64,000 bases of DNA from Larkinella punicea. GTDB lineage: Bacteria; Bacteroidota; Bacteroidia; Cytophagales; Spirosomataceae. A model generated the notes under the pieces. The model ran no database searches, was not told where the DNA came from, and saw only the letters and a program-made list of their open reading frames with translations. The stretch covers positions 124,001 to 188,000 of the forward strand of contig NZ_QOWE01000004.1 in NCBI RefSeq assembly GCF_003334855.1, given 5' to 3'. Made by a program: the position numbers and the translations under genes. Positions 41,818 to 51,465 of this stretch are shown in pieces (the first letter of the stretch is position 1; each line of letters opens with the position of its first letter).

Positions 41818-44616
41818 TTAGCGCATTCCCTGGTCAAACGTTAAAGAAATGTAATACAGACCGCCCACCGCCGGAGACCCGTAAGCCTGCACAACGTATT
41901 GGTTGGTCAGGTTGCTGGCTCCCATTTTCAGGGCGGTTTTCAGCGACGGAACCCGGTAGGTGACCTGCGCGTCGAGCAGGTGATAGGCCTGAATCTTCCC
42001 CGGACGCAGGTCGTTGAATGACCCCACCCAGTCGAATGAATCCTGCCAGTGCCAGGCCACGTTGAAGCCGAGGTTTTTGGCCAGGTTGCGGTTTCCAACC
42101 GTCACGTTCGTTTTGTATTTCGGCGTATTGAAAGCCGGAATGTTGTTGGGATTAGCGCCTTTCAGGTTGAAGGCCGACCAGGTTCCGTTGCCGCCAATCG
42201 TAAAACCGCCCGGCACATAATACGTCAGGCCCAGCGTGGCTCCCTGCGCCGTTACGCGGTCGGTGGCATTGGTATACAATTGAAAAACCTGGTATTTGGT
42301 ATTCAGAATGTCCTGCGCGGCTGCGGGATTGATTTTTCCGTCGCTGCCCAAAACCGGGTTGTCGGGCCGGATCACGACCTGATTCAGGATAAAGTTCTGG
42401 TATTCACCGAAGTAATAATTGGCATCGACGGCCAGCCGGTTGTTGATCAACCCGCGGTAACCGACCTCAAAGCTCTGTACCTTTTCGGGTTTGATGTAGG
42501 CCACATTCAATTTTTGCAGTTTGTCCTTGTTGTTCATCACCGCCTGCTGGGGTGTTTTTCCGGCCTGTACATCGGCCAGAAAACCATTGACAAAACCGCC
42601 GACAGACGGGGAATTGATCGAATTTTCGTAGACGTTCATGCCCGCGCTGTTGGCGGGTGCTCCTCCCAGAATGGTGATTGGGCCGACATTTAGCTTGATA
42701 AACTGGTCGCTCGGCGTCGGGTTGCGAAAACCGGTTTGAAACGAGGCCCGGAAATTATGCGCTTCGGTCGGGGAAAAAACCAGGGACGCTCTGGGCGTGA
42801 AATATCCCGCAAAATTCTGGTTTTTATCGTACCGCCCCGACACCGTCAGCTTCAGCTTGTCGGCCAAAAGCCGCTGGCTGGCCTGGACAAAGGCTCCGAA
42901 CTCATTGTACAGAATGCGCCCCCCTTTGTCGTCGAACAGCGTTCCGTTTGTGAACAGACTGAACTGGCGGAAATTGCCGCCGGCCAGCACTTCAGTTTTC
43001 GACAAACCGGCGGCTTCCAGGGCCGACGAAAAATTGTACTGCGCATCGACATGGTACATTTTCGTCTGGCTCAGAATACCGGCGCCGTTCAATCCCTGAA
43101 TCTTTTTCAGCCGCGCCTTCTCACGATCAAACTCCGCTGAACCGGGCAGATACCGCCCCTGATCGGCAAAGCGCCGGGCGGCTGTGTGATCGGCCGTCGT
43201 GACGCCCTGCACCTTGCCCTGAAAAGCCGCCGTGTAACGTGTAAACCACATTTCATCGGCCTGATTGGCCGGAACCACGGCACCATTCAGGTCGCGCACC
43301 CACGTCCGGCCCACCTGCTGACCCAGCGAACGGGAGTTGAACGAATCGTGTGAGTCTTCCTGATTGGTGTAGCCCCGGACAAAGAAATTAGCTCCCCGCA
43401 GTTCGATGCGATGCTGAAGCAACGAAAAACCGTTGACCGAAAACCGGTTGCTGCCGGTATAATTGGCCGTTCCTTTTGAATAACTGTAGGAATAAATCGC
43501 TTCCAGATTGGGTGTGATCCGGTAATGCAAAGCTCCGTTCAGTTTCAGGCTATAGACGTTGTAATCCGTCAAATACCGCTCTTCGTAGCCGGTGCGGGCC
43601 ACTTTGCCGATGCCGGTGATGGTGCGGTTTACCTCATCGCCATACACATTCAGGCCGTTGTAAGCCGGGTTGTTGCGTCCCTTTTGTTCGGCAGGTGTGG
43701 TGGCATCGACGTCAGTATAATCTGTGGCAAACCAGTCCAGCCCCTTCATGTAGGCGACATTCAGTTTGAAAGCCAGCTTGTTGTTAAACGCCTTTGCATA
43801 CCGCAGGGCATAATCGTGGTACAGCGCGGCACCGGTATTCGGGTCATTGACATGGTTGACGCCCACTTTGGCCTGCGCACTTAGCCCCTGAAACTGAAAG
43901 GGATCTTTCGAATGCATCAGCAAGGCCCCGTTGAAAGCCGTCGGGCCGTACAAGGCCGAGGCCGATCCCGGCACCAGTTCGACGCTTTCGACATCGAGAT
44001 CCGAGAGTCCAAACATGTTACCAACCGAAAAACCGAAACCGGCGGGCTGGTTGTCGATCCCGTCGATCAATTGCAAAAACCGGGTGTTGCCGGTGCTGGC
44101 AAAACCGCGCGTATTGATCTGTTTGTAGGTCAACCCGCTGGTGACCATATCGACGCCCTTGAGGTTGTTGATGCCCTCATAAAACGTCGCCGAGGGTGTT
44201 TCGCGAATGGCCCGGTTGTCCATTTTCTCAATGCTGACGGGGGCTTTCAGGATATTTTCTTCCACGCGCGAAGCAGCTACCACCACATCCTGCAACACCT
44301 GCGTGCTGACTTTTAGCGATACGGCGATGGGTTGACCAGCATTCGCTACCGAAACCAGTTGTCGTTCATAACCCACCATCGTGACGACCAGCGTCCACGG
44401 TCCGCGCCGGTTGGTGGTCAGCGTAAACTGGCCCGCAGCGTCGGCGGTGGTGCCGGTCAGTTGGTCTTTGATCAGGATGCTGGCCCCCGACAGCGGGGTT
44501 TTGGTATCGGCGTCGGTGAGGGTTCCCGACAGGCGGGTTTGCTGGGCGATTGCGGTGCCGTTCAGGACAATCAGTACGAGAAGGCTATATAAAAAAGTAA
44601 ACGGTTTTTGCTTCAT
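41818..44616 (-). CDS. TonB-dependent receptor with carboxypeptidase-like N-terminal domain
   Basis: 932-aa outer-membrane receptor. Signal peptide (FLYSLLVLIVLNGTAIAQQ), then a CarboxypepD_reg-like domain (LSGTLTDADTKTPLSGASILI, about 28-110), a plug with TFYEGINNLKGVDMVTSGLTYKQINTRGF and a beta-barrel ending PAVGGLYYISLTFDQGMR. The TonB box cannot be fixed by eye. No SusD partner is present, so it is not a polysaccharide SusCD pair. The MFS transporter is directly downstream and an AhpD-like gene upstream; the substrate is unknown. Confidence 0.92.
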   Translation of the reverse strand: MKQKPFTFLYSLLVLIVLNGTAIAQQTRLSGTLTDADTKTPLSGASILIKDQLTGTTADAAGQFTLTTNRRGPWTLVVTMVGYERQLVSVANAGQPIAVSLKVSTQVLQDVVVAASRVEENILKAPVSIEKMDNRAIRETPSATFYEGINNLKGVDMVTSGLTYKQINTRGFASTGNTRFLQLIDGIDNQPAGFGFSVGNMFGLSDLDVESVELVPGSASALYGPTAFNGALLMHSKDPFQFQGLSAQAKVGVNHVNDPNTGAALYHDYALRYAKAFNNKLAFKLNVAYMKGLDWFATDYTDVDATTPAEQKGRNNPAYNGLNVYGDEVNRTITGIGKVARTGYEERYLTDYNVYSLKLNGALHYRITPNLEAIYSYSYSKGTANYTGSNRFSVNGFSLLQHRIELRGANFFVRGYTNQEDSHDSFNSRSLGQQVGRTWVRDLNGAVVPANQADEMWFTRYTAAFQGKVQGVTTADHTAARRFADQGRYLPGSAEFDREKARLKKIQGLNGAGILSQTKMYHVDAQYNFSSALEAAGLSKTEVLAGGNFRQFSLFTNGTLFDDKGGRILYNEFGAFVQASQRLLADKLKLTVSGRYDKNQNFAGYFTPRASLVFSPTEAHNFRASFQTGFRNPTPSDQFIKLNVGPITILGGAPANSAGMNVYENSINSPSVGGFVNGFLADVQAGKTPQQAVMNNKDKLQKLNVAYIKPEKVQSFEVGYRGLINNRLAVDANYYFGEYQNFILNQVVIRPDNPVLGSDGKINPAAAQDILNTKYQVFQLYTNATDRVTAQGATLGLTYYVPGGFTIGGNGTWSAFNLKGANPNNIPAFNTPKYKTNVTVGNRNLAKNLGFNVAWHWQDSFDWVGSFNDLRPGKIQAYHLLDAQVTYRVPSLKTALKMGASNLTNQYVVQAYGSPAVGGLYYISLTFDQGMR

Positions 44617-44719
44617 CAGTTTTGGTCTTTTGGAGGAGATGGTTGCGTAATTCGGAATGATTTCAGTCGGTCAAGGCATACTTCTGTCAAAGACAGGGCG
44701 TTGAAATCCTGAAAAGAGA

Positions 44720-45280
44720 CTACATTTTGGGTGGAACCGGAAAACCGCCGGGTGGCCGTTTATACCCCTGAACGATGCGTTCGCCGAGTCGCTGGTAATA
44801 CACCGGATCGGTCGGTGTTACGCTGGCCAGCCCGTCGACGTATTTGTTGTACAGACAGAACAAGGCCGTAATCAATACCGTATCGTGGATTTCCCGATCG
44901 GTGGCTCCCGCCCGTTTTGCCCGTTCGACGGCTTCGGGCGTCACATCCTTCCCGCTACGCTGGGCGTGGGCCGCAATGGCCAGCAAGGCTTTCATTTTCT
45001 CACTGACTGGAGCGGTTTCATAATCCTGCTTCACGGCCCGGGCAGTTTCATCGTCACCCAACAGCAAATCAGCGGCTTTGGTGTGCGCGGCTGTGCAGAA
45101 ACGGGTTTCGTTCCGGGCCGACACCAGGGTGGCAATCAGTTCGCGCTCGCCCGGCGTCAGGGTCGACTCGCCCCGCAACAGGATCTGGGTCAATTCCCGG
45201 ATGGGTAAAGCCGTATCGAGACGGTATTCGAGCAAACCGGTGATGCCCGGCAAATGCTCAGGAAGGGATATATGGGGCAT
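44720..45280 (-). CDS. AhpD-like family protein lacking the first catalytic Cys
   Basis: 186 aa, clearly paralogous to the protein at 39937-40485 (shared segments GERELIATLVSARN, APVSEKMKALLAIAAHAQ, GATDREIHDTVLITALFCLYNKYVDGLASVTPTDP). The motif equivalent to DCHFCAGSH reads ETRFCTAAH, so one Cys of the CxxC pair is Thr here. This argues against thiol peroxidase activity; it may act as a partner or as a decarboxylase-like enzyme. It lies between the two TonB receptor genes. Confidence 0.85.
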   Translation of the reverse strand: MPHISLPEHLPGITGLLEYRLDTALPIRELTQILLRGESTLTPGERELIATLVSARNETRFCTAAHTKAADLLLGDDETARAVKQDYETAPVSEKMKALLAIAAHAQRSGKDVTPEAVERAKRAGATDREIHDTVLITALFCLYNKYVDGLASVTPTDPVYYQRLGERIVQGYKRPPGGFPVPPKM

Positions 45281-45332
45281 TGCAGTAAAGTCAAAAGGTG
45301 AACGAATCGCACCGAAAACGCCGGTTTCCGGC

Positions 45333-47549
45333 TTACAACTTGATTCCTAGCGTCAACACGCCCGTCCGACCGTCGGAGGGCCAGATTCCCGGCCCCGGAT
45401 AGAAGGTGGGACGCTTGGTGAAATACGCCGTATTCAGCAAATTATTGATACTTCCGCGCACCGTAAAACGCCGTCCGATCCGCCAGGTGGTGTTCAAATC
45501 CCAGATGCCGTAGGCCGGAACGGGGCCTCGGGCACCATTGGCTGTCGGTTCCGGGGTGTTCAGTGCGTCAGAAAACGTCTCGCTGACGTAGCTAAACTGG
45601 GCGGTCAGACTAAACGTGCGGTAGCGGGCCGTCAGTCCGTTGCGGCTAGTCCAGCGCGGAGCCGATTCCACCCGGTTGCCATCGATGGTTTGGTTATCCG
45701 CTCCCGTCGAAACGCGGGCGTTGTGATACCGGGCATCCACAAAGGCCGTCGAAGTAAAACCGGTCAGCGCAAACTGGTTGGTTCGGTAAAACTGCGCTTC
45801 AACCAATGCCTCGACGCCTTTGGTGCGACTGTCGCCAACGTTGGTCCGGAACACGTAACTTTCGCCAGCCGGATTGGTCAGCACCAGGCTCCCCAGGCGG
45901 TTTCGATACGGCAGATAAAACGCACTGACGTTGACGTGCAGTCCCGGCCAGTAGCCCTCCAGGCCGATTTCCGCGTTATACCCCGTCGCATCCTTCAGAT
46001 TTTTATCGACTTGTTCATAGACGGAGGTCGGAATGATGTCCTTGAAAATCACCGGGCGATAGGCCTGCGACCAGCCACCGTACACTTTCAGTTCCGGGCG
46101 AAACCGGTATTGGGCATTGATTCCGAGCAGGGCAAACCGGTGGTCGATGTCGTTCGGCAGCTTCAGCGGGTCATAATAGCTGATGGTTCCCCGCAGCCGG
46201 GTCAAGCCACTTTCCACCCGAATTCCGGGCGAAACGGTCAGCTTCGGCGTCAGATGAAACTGGCTTTCGGCAAAAACCGCCACATTGCTGGTGTAAAAGT
46301 GCAGATCGCGCCCGAATGGGCCGGTGATCGACAAGTCGAAATCGGAGCCTGTCGTGCCTTTCCCCTGCTGCCGCCGGTTCAGGTCGTTGTTCATGACCTG
46401 AATACCCACCACGCCAGTAGCGGCCACATTTCCAAGCTGATATGCGTGCAGCAAGCGCAGTTCGGACGTATAACTGTGAAAGTTATCGATGTCGACCTGC
46501 CGGTTTCGCGGCTGTCCGGTTGCCTTGATCAACGTATCCGGCACATTGGCCAGCGCGTCGAACAGGACACTATTCCGTTGGCCCAATACGGCCGACGTCA
46601 GCCACATCAGCCGGGTTCGAGCCGTCATCTGCCAGTCGAGCCGCAGCGATGGTACCCAGATGTCGGGGTTGAAGTAGTTCCGATTACGGGTGGCCTGTTG
46701 CGGATTCTGCGCAAACATTTCCTCTGTCAACGGACCCGGAATGCGATAAACGTATTCCGAGCGACCCAATTCCGCACTGATCCGGAGCCGCTTCGTAGCC
46801 TGATACTGCAAACTCATAAACTGGGCCTGGGCGTTTGAGGTCGCACTTTCCCGATATCCGTCCGAATGCCGCCGGTAATAGTACCCGTAATACGTCAGCT
46901 TCCCGATTCGCCCGCCGATGGCGTTGTACGTACTCCGCAAGCCGTATGAACCCACCGAATTGACGGTTTCAAAACCAAACCGGCGGGTGGTGTCGCCCGA
47001 TTTTGTCACGTAGTTGAGCATGCCACCAAACTGCGCGCCGTATTGCAGGGAAGCCGTTCCACGCACCAGTTCGACCCGCTCGATGCTTTCCATCGGGGGC
47101 GAAAAATGGCTGGCCGGATAACCGTACATGTCCGAATTGGTCAGAACCCCGTTCTGGCGACTGTTGTATTCCCAGGACCTGTGCGGGTCCAGCCCGCGCG
47201 TGGCGACGTTCATCTGGTTGCCGGTTCCGTCCATGTCATAGACGAACAAACCCGGAAGCCGGGCGAACACCTGCCGGGCGTTTTTCTCGGCAATGTTCGC
47301 GTCGATTTCTCCCAACTGCACCACCTCCGTCCGCTTGCCACCCAGCAGATACGTACCCTGCACGTCGGGTAGCGATTGCGTAAATCCCTCGCGGATACCG
47401 GTTACGTTTACCTCCTTCAAGGTTTGACTACGCAGGGTGTCGGCTACGGGTTTCGGGGCTGAAGATTGGGCAAAACCGGTAACGGTCAGGCTGATCATCA
47501 AGCCCACAGTGCTCCCCAGAATACCAATATTCTTCCTAAAATAGTCCAT
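45333..47549 (-). CDS. TonB-dependent receptor, FecA-like
   Basis: 738 aa. Signal peptide (GSTVGLMISLTVTGFAQSS), a short TonB-box-like LKEVNVTGIREGF, a plug (NARQVFARLPGLFVYDMDGTGNQMNVATRGLDPHRSW, then ERVELVRGTASLQYGAQFGG) and a barrel ending FYPGPGIWPSDGRTGVLTLGIKL. The plug resembles FecA-type siderophore receptors, suggesting iron-chelate uptake. No sigma/anti-sigma pair is adjacent. It lies 11 nt after the PAP2/haloperoxidase gene, a probable cotranscript. Confidence 0.9.
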   Translation of the reverse strand: MDYFRKNIGILGSTVGLMISLTVTGFAQSSAPKPVADTLRSQTLKEVNVTGIREGFTQSLPDVQGTYLLGGKRTEVVQLGEIDANIAEKNARQVFARLPGLFVYDMDGTGNQMNVATRGLDPHRSWEYNSRQNGVLTNSDMYGYPASHFSPPMESIERVELVRGTASLQYGAQFGGMLNYVTKSGDTTRRFGFETVNSVGSYGLRSTYNAIGGRIGKLTYYGYYYRRHSDGYRESATSNAQAQFMSLQYQATKRLRISAELGRSEYVYRIPGPLTEEMFAQNPQQATRNRNYFNPDIWVPSLRLDWQMTARTRLMWLTSAVLGQRNSVLFDALANVPDTLIKATGQPRNRQVDIDNFHSYTSELRLLHAYQLGNVAATGVVGIQVMNNDLNRRQQGKGTTGSDFDLSITGPFGRDLHFYTSNVAVFAESQFHLTPKLTVSPGIRVESGLTRLRGTISYYDPLKLPNDIDHRFALLGINAQYRFRPELKVYGGWSQAYRPVIFKDIIPTSVYEQVDKNLKDATGYNAEIGLEGYWPGLHVNVSAFYLPYRNRLGSLVLTNPAGESYVFRTNVGDSRTKGVEALVEAQFYRTNQFALTGFTSTAFVDARYHNARVSTGADNQTIDGNRVESAPRWTSRNGLTARYRTFSLTAQFSYVSETFSDALNTPEPTANGARGPVPAYGIWDLNTTWRIGRRFTVRGSINNLLNTAYFTKRPTFYPGPGIWPSDGRTGVLTLGIKL

Positions 47550-47560
47550 GATGAAGCGGT

Positions 47561-49108
47561 TTAAAGTCCGGATCCGTCGGCTTTTGCCCGGACGATGGCA
47601 TAGTTTCCAACTTCATTTCCGGCCTTCAAACCGGCGTCACAATCAAAGCGATAGTGAATCAACCCGTAGATGCGCGACACGGACGCTTCCTGGGCCTGTT
47701 TCGTAAACGTGTCAGCCTGATCAGGAAATAAGTAACCCAACACCGTTGCGGCCGCCCCCGAGAACGTCGAGTGTCCGGAGGTGTACGACGGAAAATTGGG
47801 TAGTCCCACGGACGTCTTCAATTTAAACTGCTGCGGACGGGGATAGTAGTAATAATACTTTGAGTCCCAGCAGGTGATGGCAGCATCCATTTCCGCCGTT
47901 CCCAGCAGGGCCAGCGTCCGCGCCATCCGAACTTCGCTGTGCCGGGCCTCGTGGCTCACATTGGCCGCCGTACGGTGCCAGTGACCTGGGGGCGTGTAGC
48001 TGCCCGCTCCATCCGCCCAGTAATTAGCAATCCGCGCCTGTTCCCGGGTCTGGTTTTTCTGAATGTTCTGCAATTCCTCCAGATCTTTTTGGAATGCCGG
48101 ACTATCCAGCGCCGGGGGCGGCACGGCACGCAGTTTTTCCAGATCTGCTTTGGCGAAATTCCACGGCAGGACGGCACCGTAGTTCGGCAGCATGGGCGGA
48201 CGAAGCGGCAATTCCTGGCTCACCCAGACTTCACGAAGACCCCGTTCTTTGGCTTTTTCGATCATACCCGCCGTTAATGCCTGGTTGTTGGCAGCGGCCA
48301 TCCCATCGGTTCGGGCGCGGCCCATCACCTTGGCTGCCACGGCGTTCCCGAGGTCAACACCAGCCACGAGATCGCTTTCTACATTCATACCGGCCCATAA
48401 ACGGCTTTCGCGGTGTTCTTTCATGCGGGCTTCCAGATACGGCACCTCACCCGGAAACATCGCCTTCAGAATCGTCACCGAAGCGGCAGCTACGACGGCA
48501 TCCTCCGAGGGGTAGGTCGGAATGCTGGAAACCGGTAAGGCCACCTGAATCGTGGCATCGGTTTTTGACGGTGCGGCCCGTTTAAACTGGTATTTGTAGT
48601 TCCAGGCCGCCACCAGCGCGTCATACTGCGCCACACTCAGGTACGCCAGCGCCCGGGAAGCATACGGCGGATTGGCAAATGGGAACTTCGGATCAGCCAG
48701 CGGGTTAGCCGCATCGGGCACCGGATATTTCCCCTCGGCGTTGTAGGCCGGTGGAATATTATACCGGGCCGCCAGTTCGCGCGCAATCTCATTCCAGCGG
48801 TAAACGGCCCCGGCTCCCCAGTAAACGACGGCTTCCTGTTGCTCCTTGGTCAGGCTGGCCGATTTCTGCTTCAAACTGGCCAGTTCGGCCACGTATTCGG
48901 GGGAAGAAACCGCTTTAGGGGCTGCCACCGGTATTTCGGTGGCGGAGGTTAGCTGATACGTTTTCCAGGCACCCGCTTTTTCGTCAACCGATGCGGGGAC
49001 ATACCCCACCCGCTGAGGTTCTTCAATGGTTTTGTCACAAGACGTCAAAACAGCCACCGTGGCAAAAACGCCGACCGCTCTTTTTAGCCTGCTCCTATAG
49101 GTTTTCAT
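47561..49108 (-). CDS. Exported vanadium-haloperoxidase-type PAP2 protein
   Basis: 515 aa. A lipoprotein-like signal (AVGVFATVAVLTSCDKT, Cys at about 25) suggests anchoring to a membrane. The C-terminal part is a PAP2/haloperoxidase core with all three motifs: KX6RP (KYYYYYPRP), the SGH loop in FPSYTSGHSTFSGAA, and SRX5HX3D (SRIYGLIHYRFD, near 478-489). Such proteins are either vanadium-dependent haloperoxidases or phosphatases. The adjacent TonB receptors and AhpD-like genes suggest a role in handling an imported or external compound. Function is uncertain. Confidence 0.88.
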   Translation of the reverse strand: MKTYRSRLKRAVGVFATVAVLTSCDKTIEEPQRVGYVPASVDEKAGAWKTYQLTSATEIPVAAPKAVSSPEYVAELASLKQKSASLTKEQQEAVVYWGAGAVYRWNEIARELAARYNIPPAYNAEGKYPVPDAANPLADPKFPFANPPYASRALAYLSVAQYDALVAAWNYKYQFKRAAPSKTDATIQVALPVSSIPTYPSEDAVVAAASVTILKAMFPGEVPYLEARMKEHRESRLWAGMNVESDLVAGVDLGNAVAAKVMGRARTDGMAAANNQALTAGMIEKAKERGLREVWVSQELPLRPPMLPNYGAVLPWNFAKADLEKLRAVPPPALDSPAFQKDLEELQNIQKNQTREQARIANYWADGAGSYTPPGHWHRTAANVSHEARHSEVRMARTLALLGTAEMDAAITCWDSKYYYYYPRPQQFKLKTSVGLPNFPSYTSGHSTFSGAAATVLGYLFPDQADTFTKQAQEASVSRIYGLIHYRFDCDAGLKAGNEVGNYAIVRAKADGSGL

Positions 49109-49166
49109 ACTTTTTCCTGGTTAATCGGAGGGCAACGAATCGAACGCGGTTGCCCGTCCATCCTTT

Positions 49167-50057
49167 TTACAACTTAAACAGATACAGCACCCCGACCATC
49201 AGACTCGTGCTCTGCCCGACATTCCGGCCGTCGGTAACGTAGCCCACCCGGGTGTTGACGCCGATGTTTTTGGGCTGCAATTTGCCGTACCATCCCACTG
49301 TCGTCGCCTGCATGTTGTTGGTCGGGAACGGCATGTCGTGTCGCCGGATGTAGTCGCCGTGGGTGCAGGAACTGCGTTCGGCCCAGAGTTCGGTCTGCCA
49401 TTTTTTTCGCAGAATCCCCAGCCGCAGCCCCGCATCATAGGCGTTCGGAACGCTTACTTCGTTGGTGTTGTACACCCGGTCGTCGGCCTGGTAGGCATCG
49501 CGGTCGACGTTGATGTTACTCCGCCAGAGGTAGGTGCCGTGTGCATTAATGTACAGACCGGTTTTCGGGTGTTTATAATTGGCAATCAGCCGCCCCGAAA
49601 CCGTCCGGCACTGCAACCCAATCGACATCGGCAGAAAATCCGGAACGTAATTGCCCACCGGCAACGAGGCTCCCGCTACGGCATGCAGCGAAAAACCGTG
49701 CGTCGACAGAATCCGGTATTTCAACCAGCCCGACAGATCCTGAAGACCTTTCTGGCCCAGCAGGTTGCCGGCACTGGTTTCCGTCCAGACGTAGGGCAGG
49801 CTCAGAATGACGTTCAACCGGTTGGTGATTCCAATGGCAGGCATCAGCATCACGTTTTGGGTCGTATGCGTGCCGATGTTGGAATTGGAGCGTTTGAGCG
49901 AGTTTTCCCAGTAGTCGGTCCAGGTGCTTTTGCCATACATCGCGGCCACGCAGACCGCCCCTTTGCCCATGTAAATGGCATCGTGCGGCATTTGCGCCTT
50001 TGCCTCGACCACGGCAAATACCGCACTGACTATCAGCAATTTGATAAAATTCCTCAT
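49167..50057 (-). CDS. Predicted outer-membrane beta-barrel protein
   Basis: 296 aa. Signal peptide (FIKLLIVSAVFAVVEAKAQ), then alternating strands such as NRLNVILSLPYVWTETSAG and FSLHAVAGASLPVGNYVPD, ending MVGVLYLFKL. Typical for transporter-type barrels of the phenol-degradation (MetA)-like superfamily, but this is only a weak resemblance. It lies 45 nt after the larger barrel gene and 58 nt before the PAP2 gene. Partners suggest it belongs to the TonB/haloperoxidase gene series. Confidence 0.7.
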   Translation of the reverse strand: MRNFIKLLIVSAVFAVVEAKAQMPHDAIYMGKGAVCVAAMYGKSTWTDYWENSLKRSNSNIGTHTTQNVMLMPAIGITNRLNVILSLPYVWTETSAGNLLGQKGLQDLSGWLKYRILSTHGFSLHAVAGASLPVGNYVPDFLPMSIGLQCRTVSGRLIANYKHPKTGLYINAHGTYLWRSNINVDRDAYQADDRVYNTNEVSVPNAYDAGLRLGILRKKWQTELWAERSSCTHGDYIRRHDMPFPTNNMQATTVGWYGKLQPKNIGVNTRVGYVTDGRNVGQSTSLMVGVLYLFKL

Positions 50058-50102
50058 GATATTAAATGGTGGATACGTGTCGGAAAGACCGATAAGAGAT
50101 GT

Positions 50103-51224
50103 CTAGAACCAGCGGCTGAGCGAAACGGACACGGAATAATCGGCAAAAGCCGCATCACCGTGACGAACGCCAAGCGGATCGAGTTTGTCGGAGTAACTCT
50201 TGATCCGGTTGCGGTAGAGCGCCACCGGGACAGTCGCCGTGGCCGAGAATTTTCCGCGCATGTAGGCCAGGCCGGGTTCAACAGCCACGATGTAGCCGGG
50301 ACGACGGAATCCTTTGCTTCCCCCAAAAACATCCGAAGACGGAATGCCTTCTACCCGACCGCCGAGCATCACGGCCAGCCCCGGAATCAGGGATATTGAT
50401 TGGCTTAGACCCACCCGGGCGGCAAATTGATCCGCCACCGAGAAATAGCCCGTCACCAGATCGATGGTCGTTGCTTCGGGGCTGCGGAGCACGTTGTTCG
50501 TTTCGCGGGGATTGAAGAGGTAATAACCGGAAAAATACGCCGTCAGACCGCCGGTAAGCTGCGCATAGCCCTGACCTTCCACACTGAAGCCCACACCGCC
50601 GTCGCCCAACTGAATCGACTGATCGACCGGTTTGTTGACGATGTAGTCTCGTTTTTCCTTGTCCAGTTTGTGAAAATCGCCGGTTACGCCCGGATTGCCG
50701 GTCGGCAGTTTAACACCCACCCCCAGCGCCAGGTTGGCTTTCGAGAGTTTCGCCGGATTCACCAGCCAGTAGCTGCCCGAAATCCGTACATCGCCGATAC
50801 CCTGCGAATAGGTATGGAAACGCTTTTGTTCGGGGTTGGCGGTCAGCGAATTACCATAATGTTCATACAGCGACGAGCGGTCGTTGTACTGAATCGGCAG
50901 GTTCACAGAAAAGGATAAACGGGGCGTTGCCAGGTAAGTGACGCCCAGATCGAGGGCGTGCGACAGGTTGATTACTTCGGTGTTTTGTTCCAGGCGTTCT
51001 TTCTGCTCGACGTCGCCCTTGAAATGCCGGAACGACCGGAAATACCGGTAGCCCATGTTCACCTGCCATTGGCCGGTGCGTTGTTTGAAAAAATCGGCCG
51101 AGGTGGCATTGCCCGGAACGGCACAGCCCATGTGCCGAACGGCTACGCAGCCCTGCGCCGATGCCTGGTAATACAAGATTGAAAGGCACAAAAAGGCCAT
51201 TGAAAATCGGTAAAACGTTTTCAT
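50103..51224 (-). CDS. Predicted outer-membrane beta-barrel protein
   Basis: 373 aa starting MKTFYRFSMAFLCLSILYYQ; signal peptide cleaved after SAQ. The mature start GCVAVRHMGCAVPGN has two Cys and could bind metal or form a disulfide. The rest shows beta-barrel strands (LALGVGVKLPTGNPGVTG, GGLTAYFSGYYLFNP) and ends DYSVSVSLSRWF with terminal Phe, typical for outer-membrane proteins. The frame is open further upstream (to about 51380), but that part does not look like a signal or domain, so ATG 51224 is chosen. Function unknown. Confidence 0.75.
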   Translation of the reverse strand: MKTFYRFSMAFLCLSILYYQASAQGCVAVRHMGCAVPGNATSADFFKQRTGQWQVNMGYRYFRSFRHFKGDVEQKERLEQNTEVINLSHALDLGVTYLATPRLSFSVNLPIQYNDRSSLYEHYGNSLTANPEQKRFHTYSQGIGDVRISGSYWLVNPAKLSKANLALGVGVKLPTGNPGVTGDFHKLDKEKRDYIVNKPVDQSIQLGDGGVGFSVEGQGYAQLTGGLTAYFSGYYLFNPRETNNVLRSPEATTIDLVTGYFSVADQFAARVGLSQSISLIPGLAVMLGGRVEGIPSSDVFGGSKGFRRPGYIVAVEPGLAYMRGKFSATATVPVALYRNRIKSYSDKLDPLGVRHGDAAFADYSVSVSLSRWF

Positions 51225-51465
51225 TGTTTTGAGTTGTCTGAGATGGTCATGACGTGGGTGGCGGGTGCGGCCAAAAGCCCACCAACCGCCCAACGGATGG
51301 ATAAGAAACCAGTGATGAATACCCGGCAGCGTACGGAATGTACCGTCGAACCCATTTCGGGGCCACGAAGGATAAACCACAACTGCTTAGCGGGTTACGA
51401 GAATGAATGCGCACGATTCAGCCACGACCTGGGGGTCGCAGGAAACCGGCGAATCAATGAATCCA

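Noticed and set aside
45690-46838. 382-aa open frame antisense to the FecA-like receptor
   Set aside because: No domain or signal; the receptor frame explains the locus.
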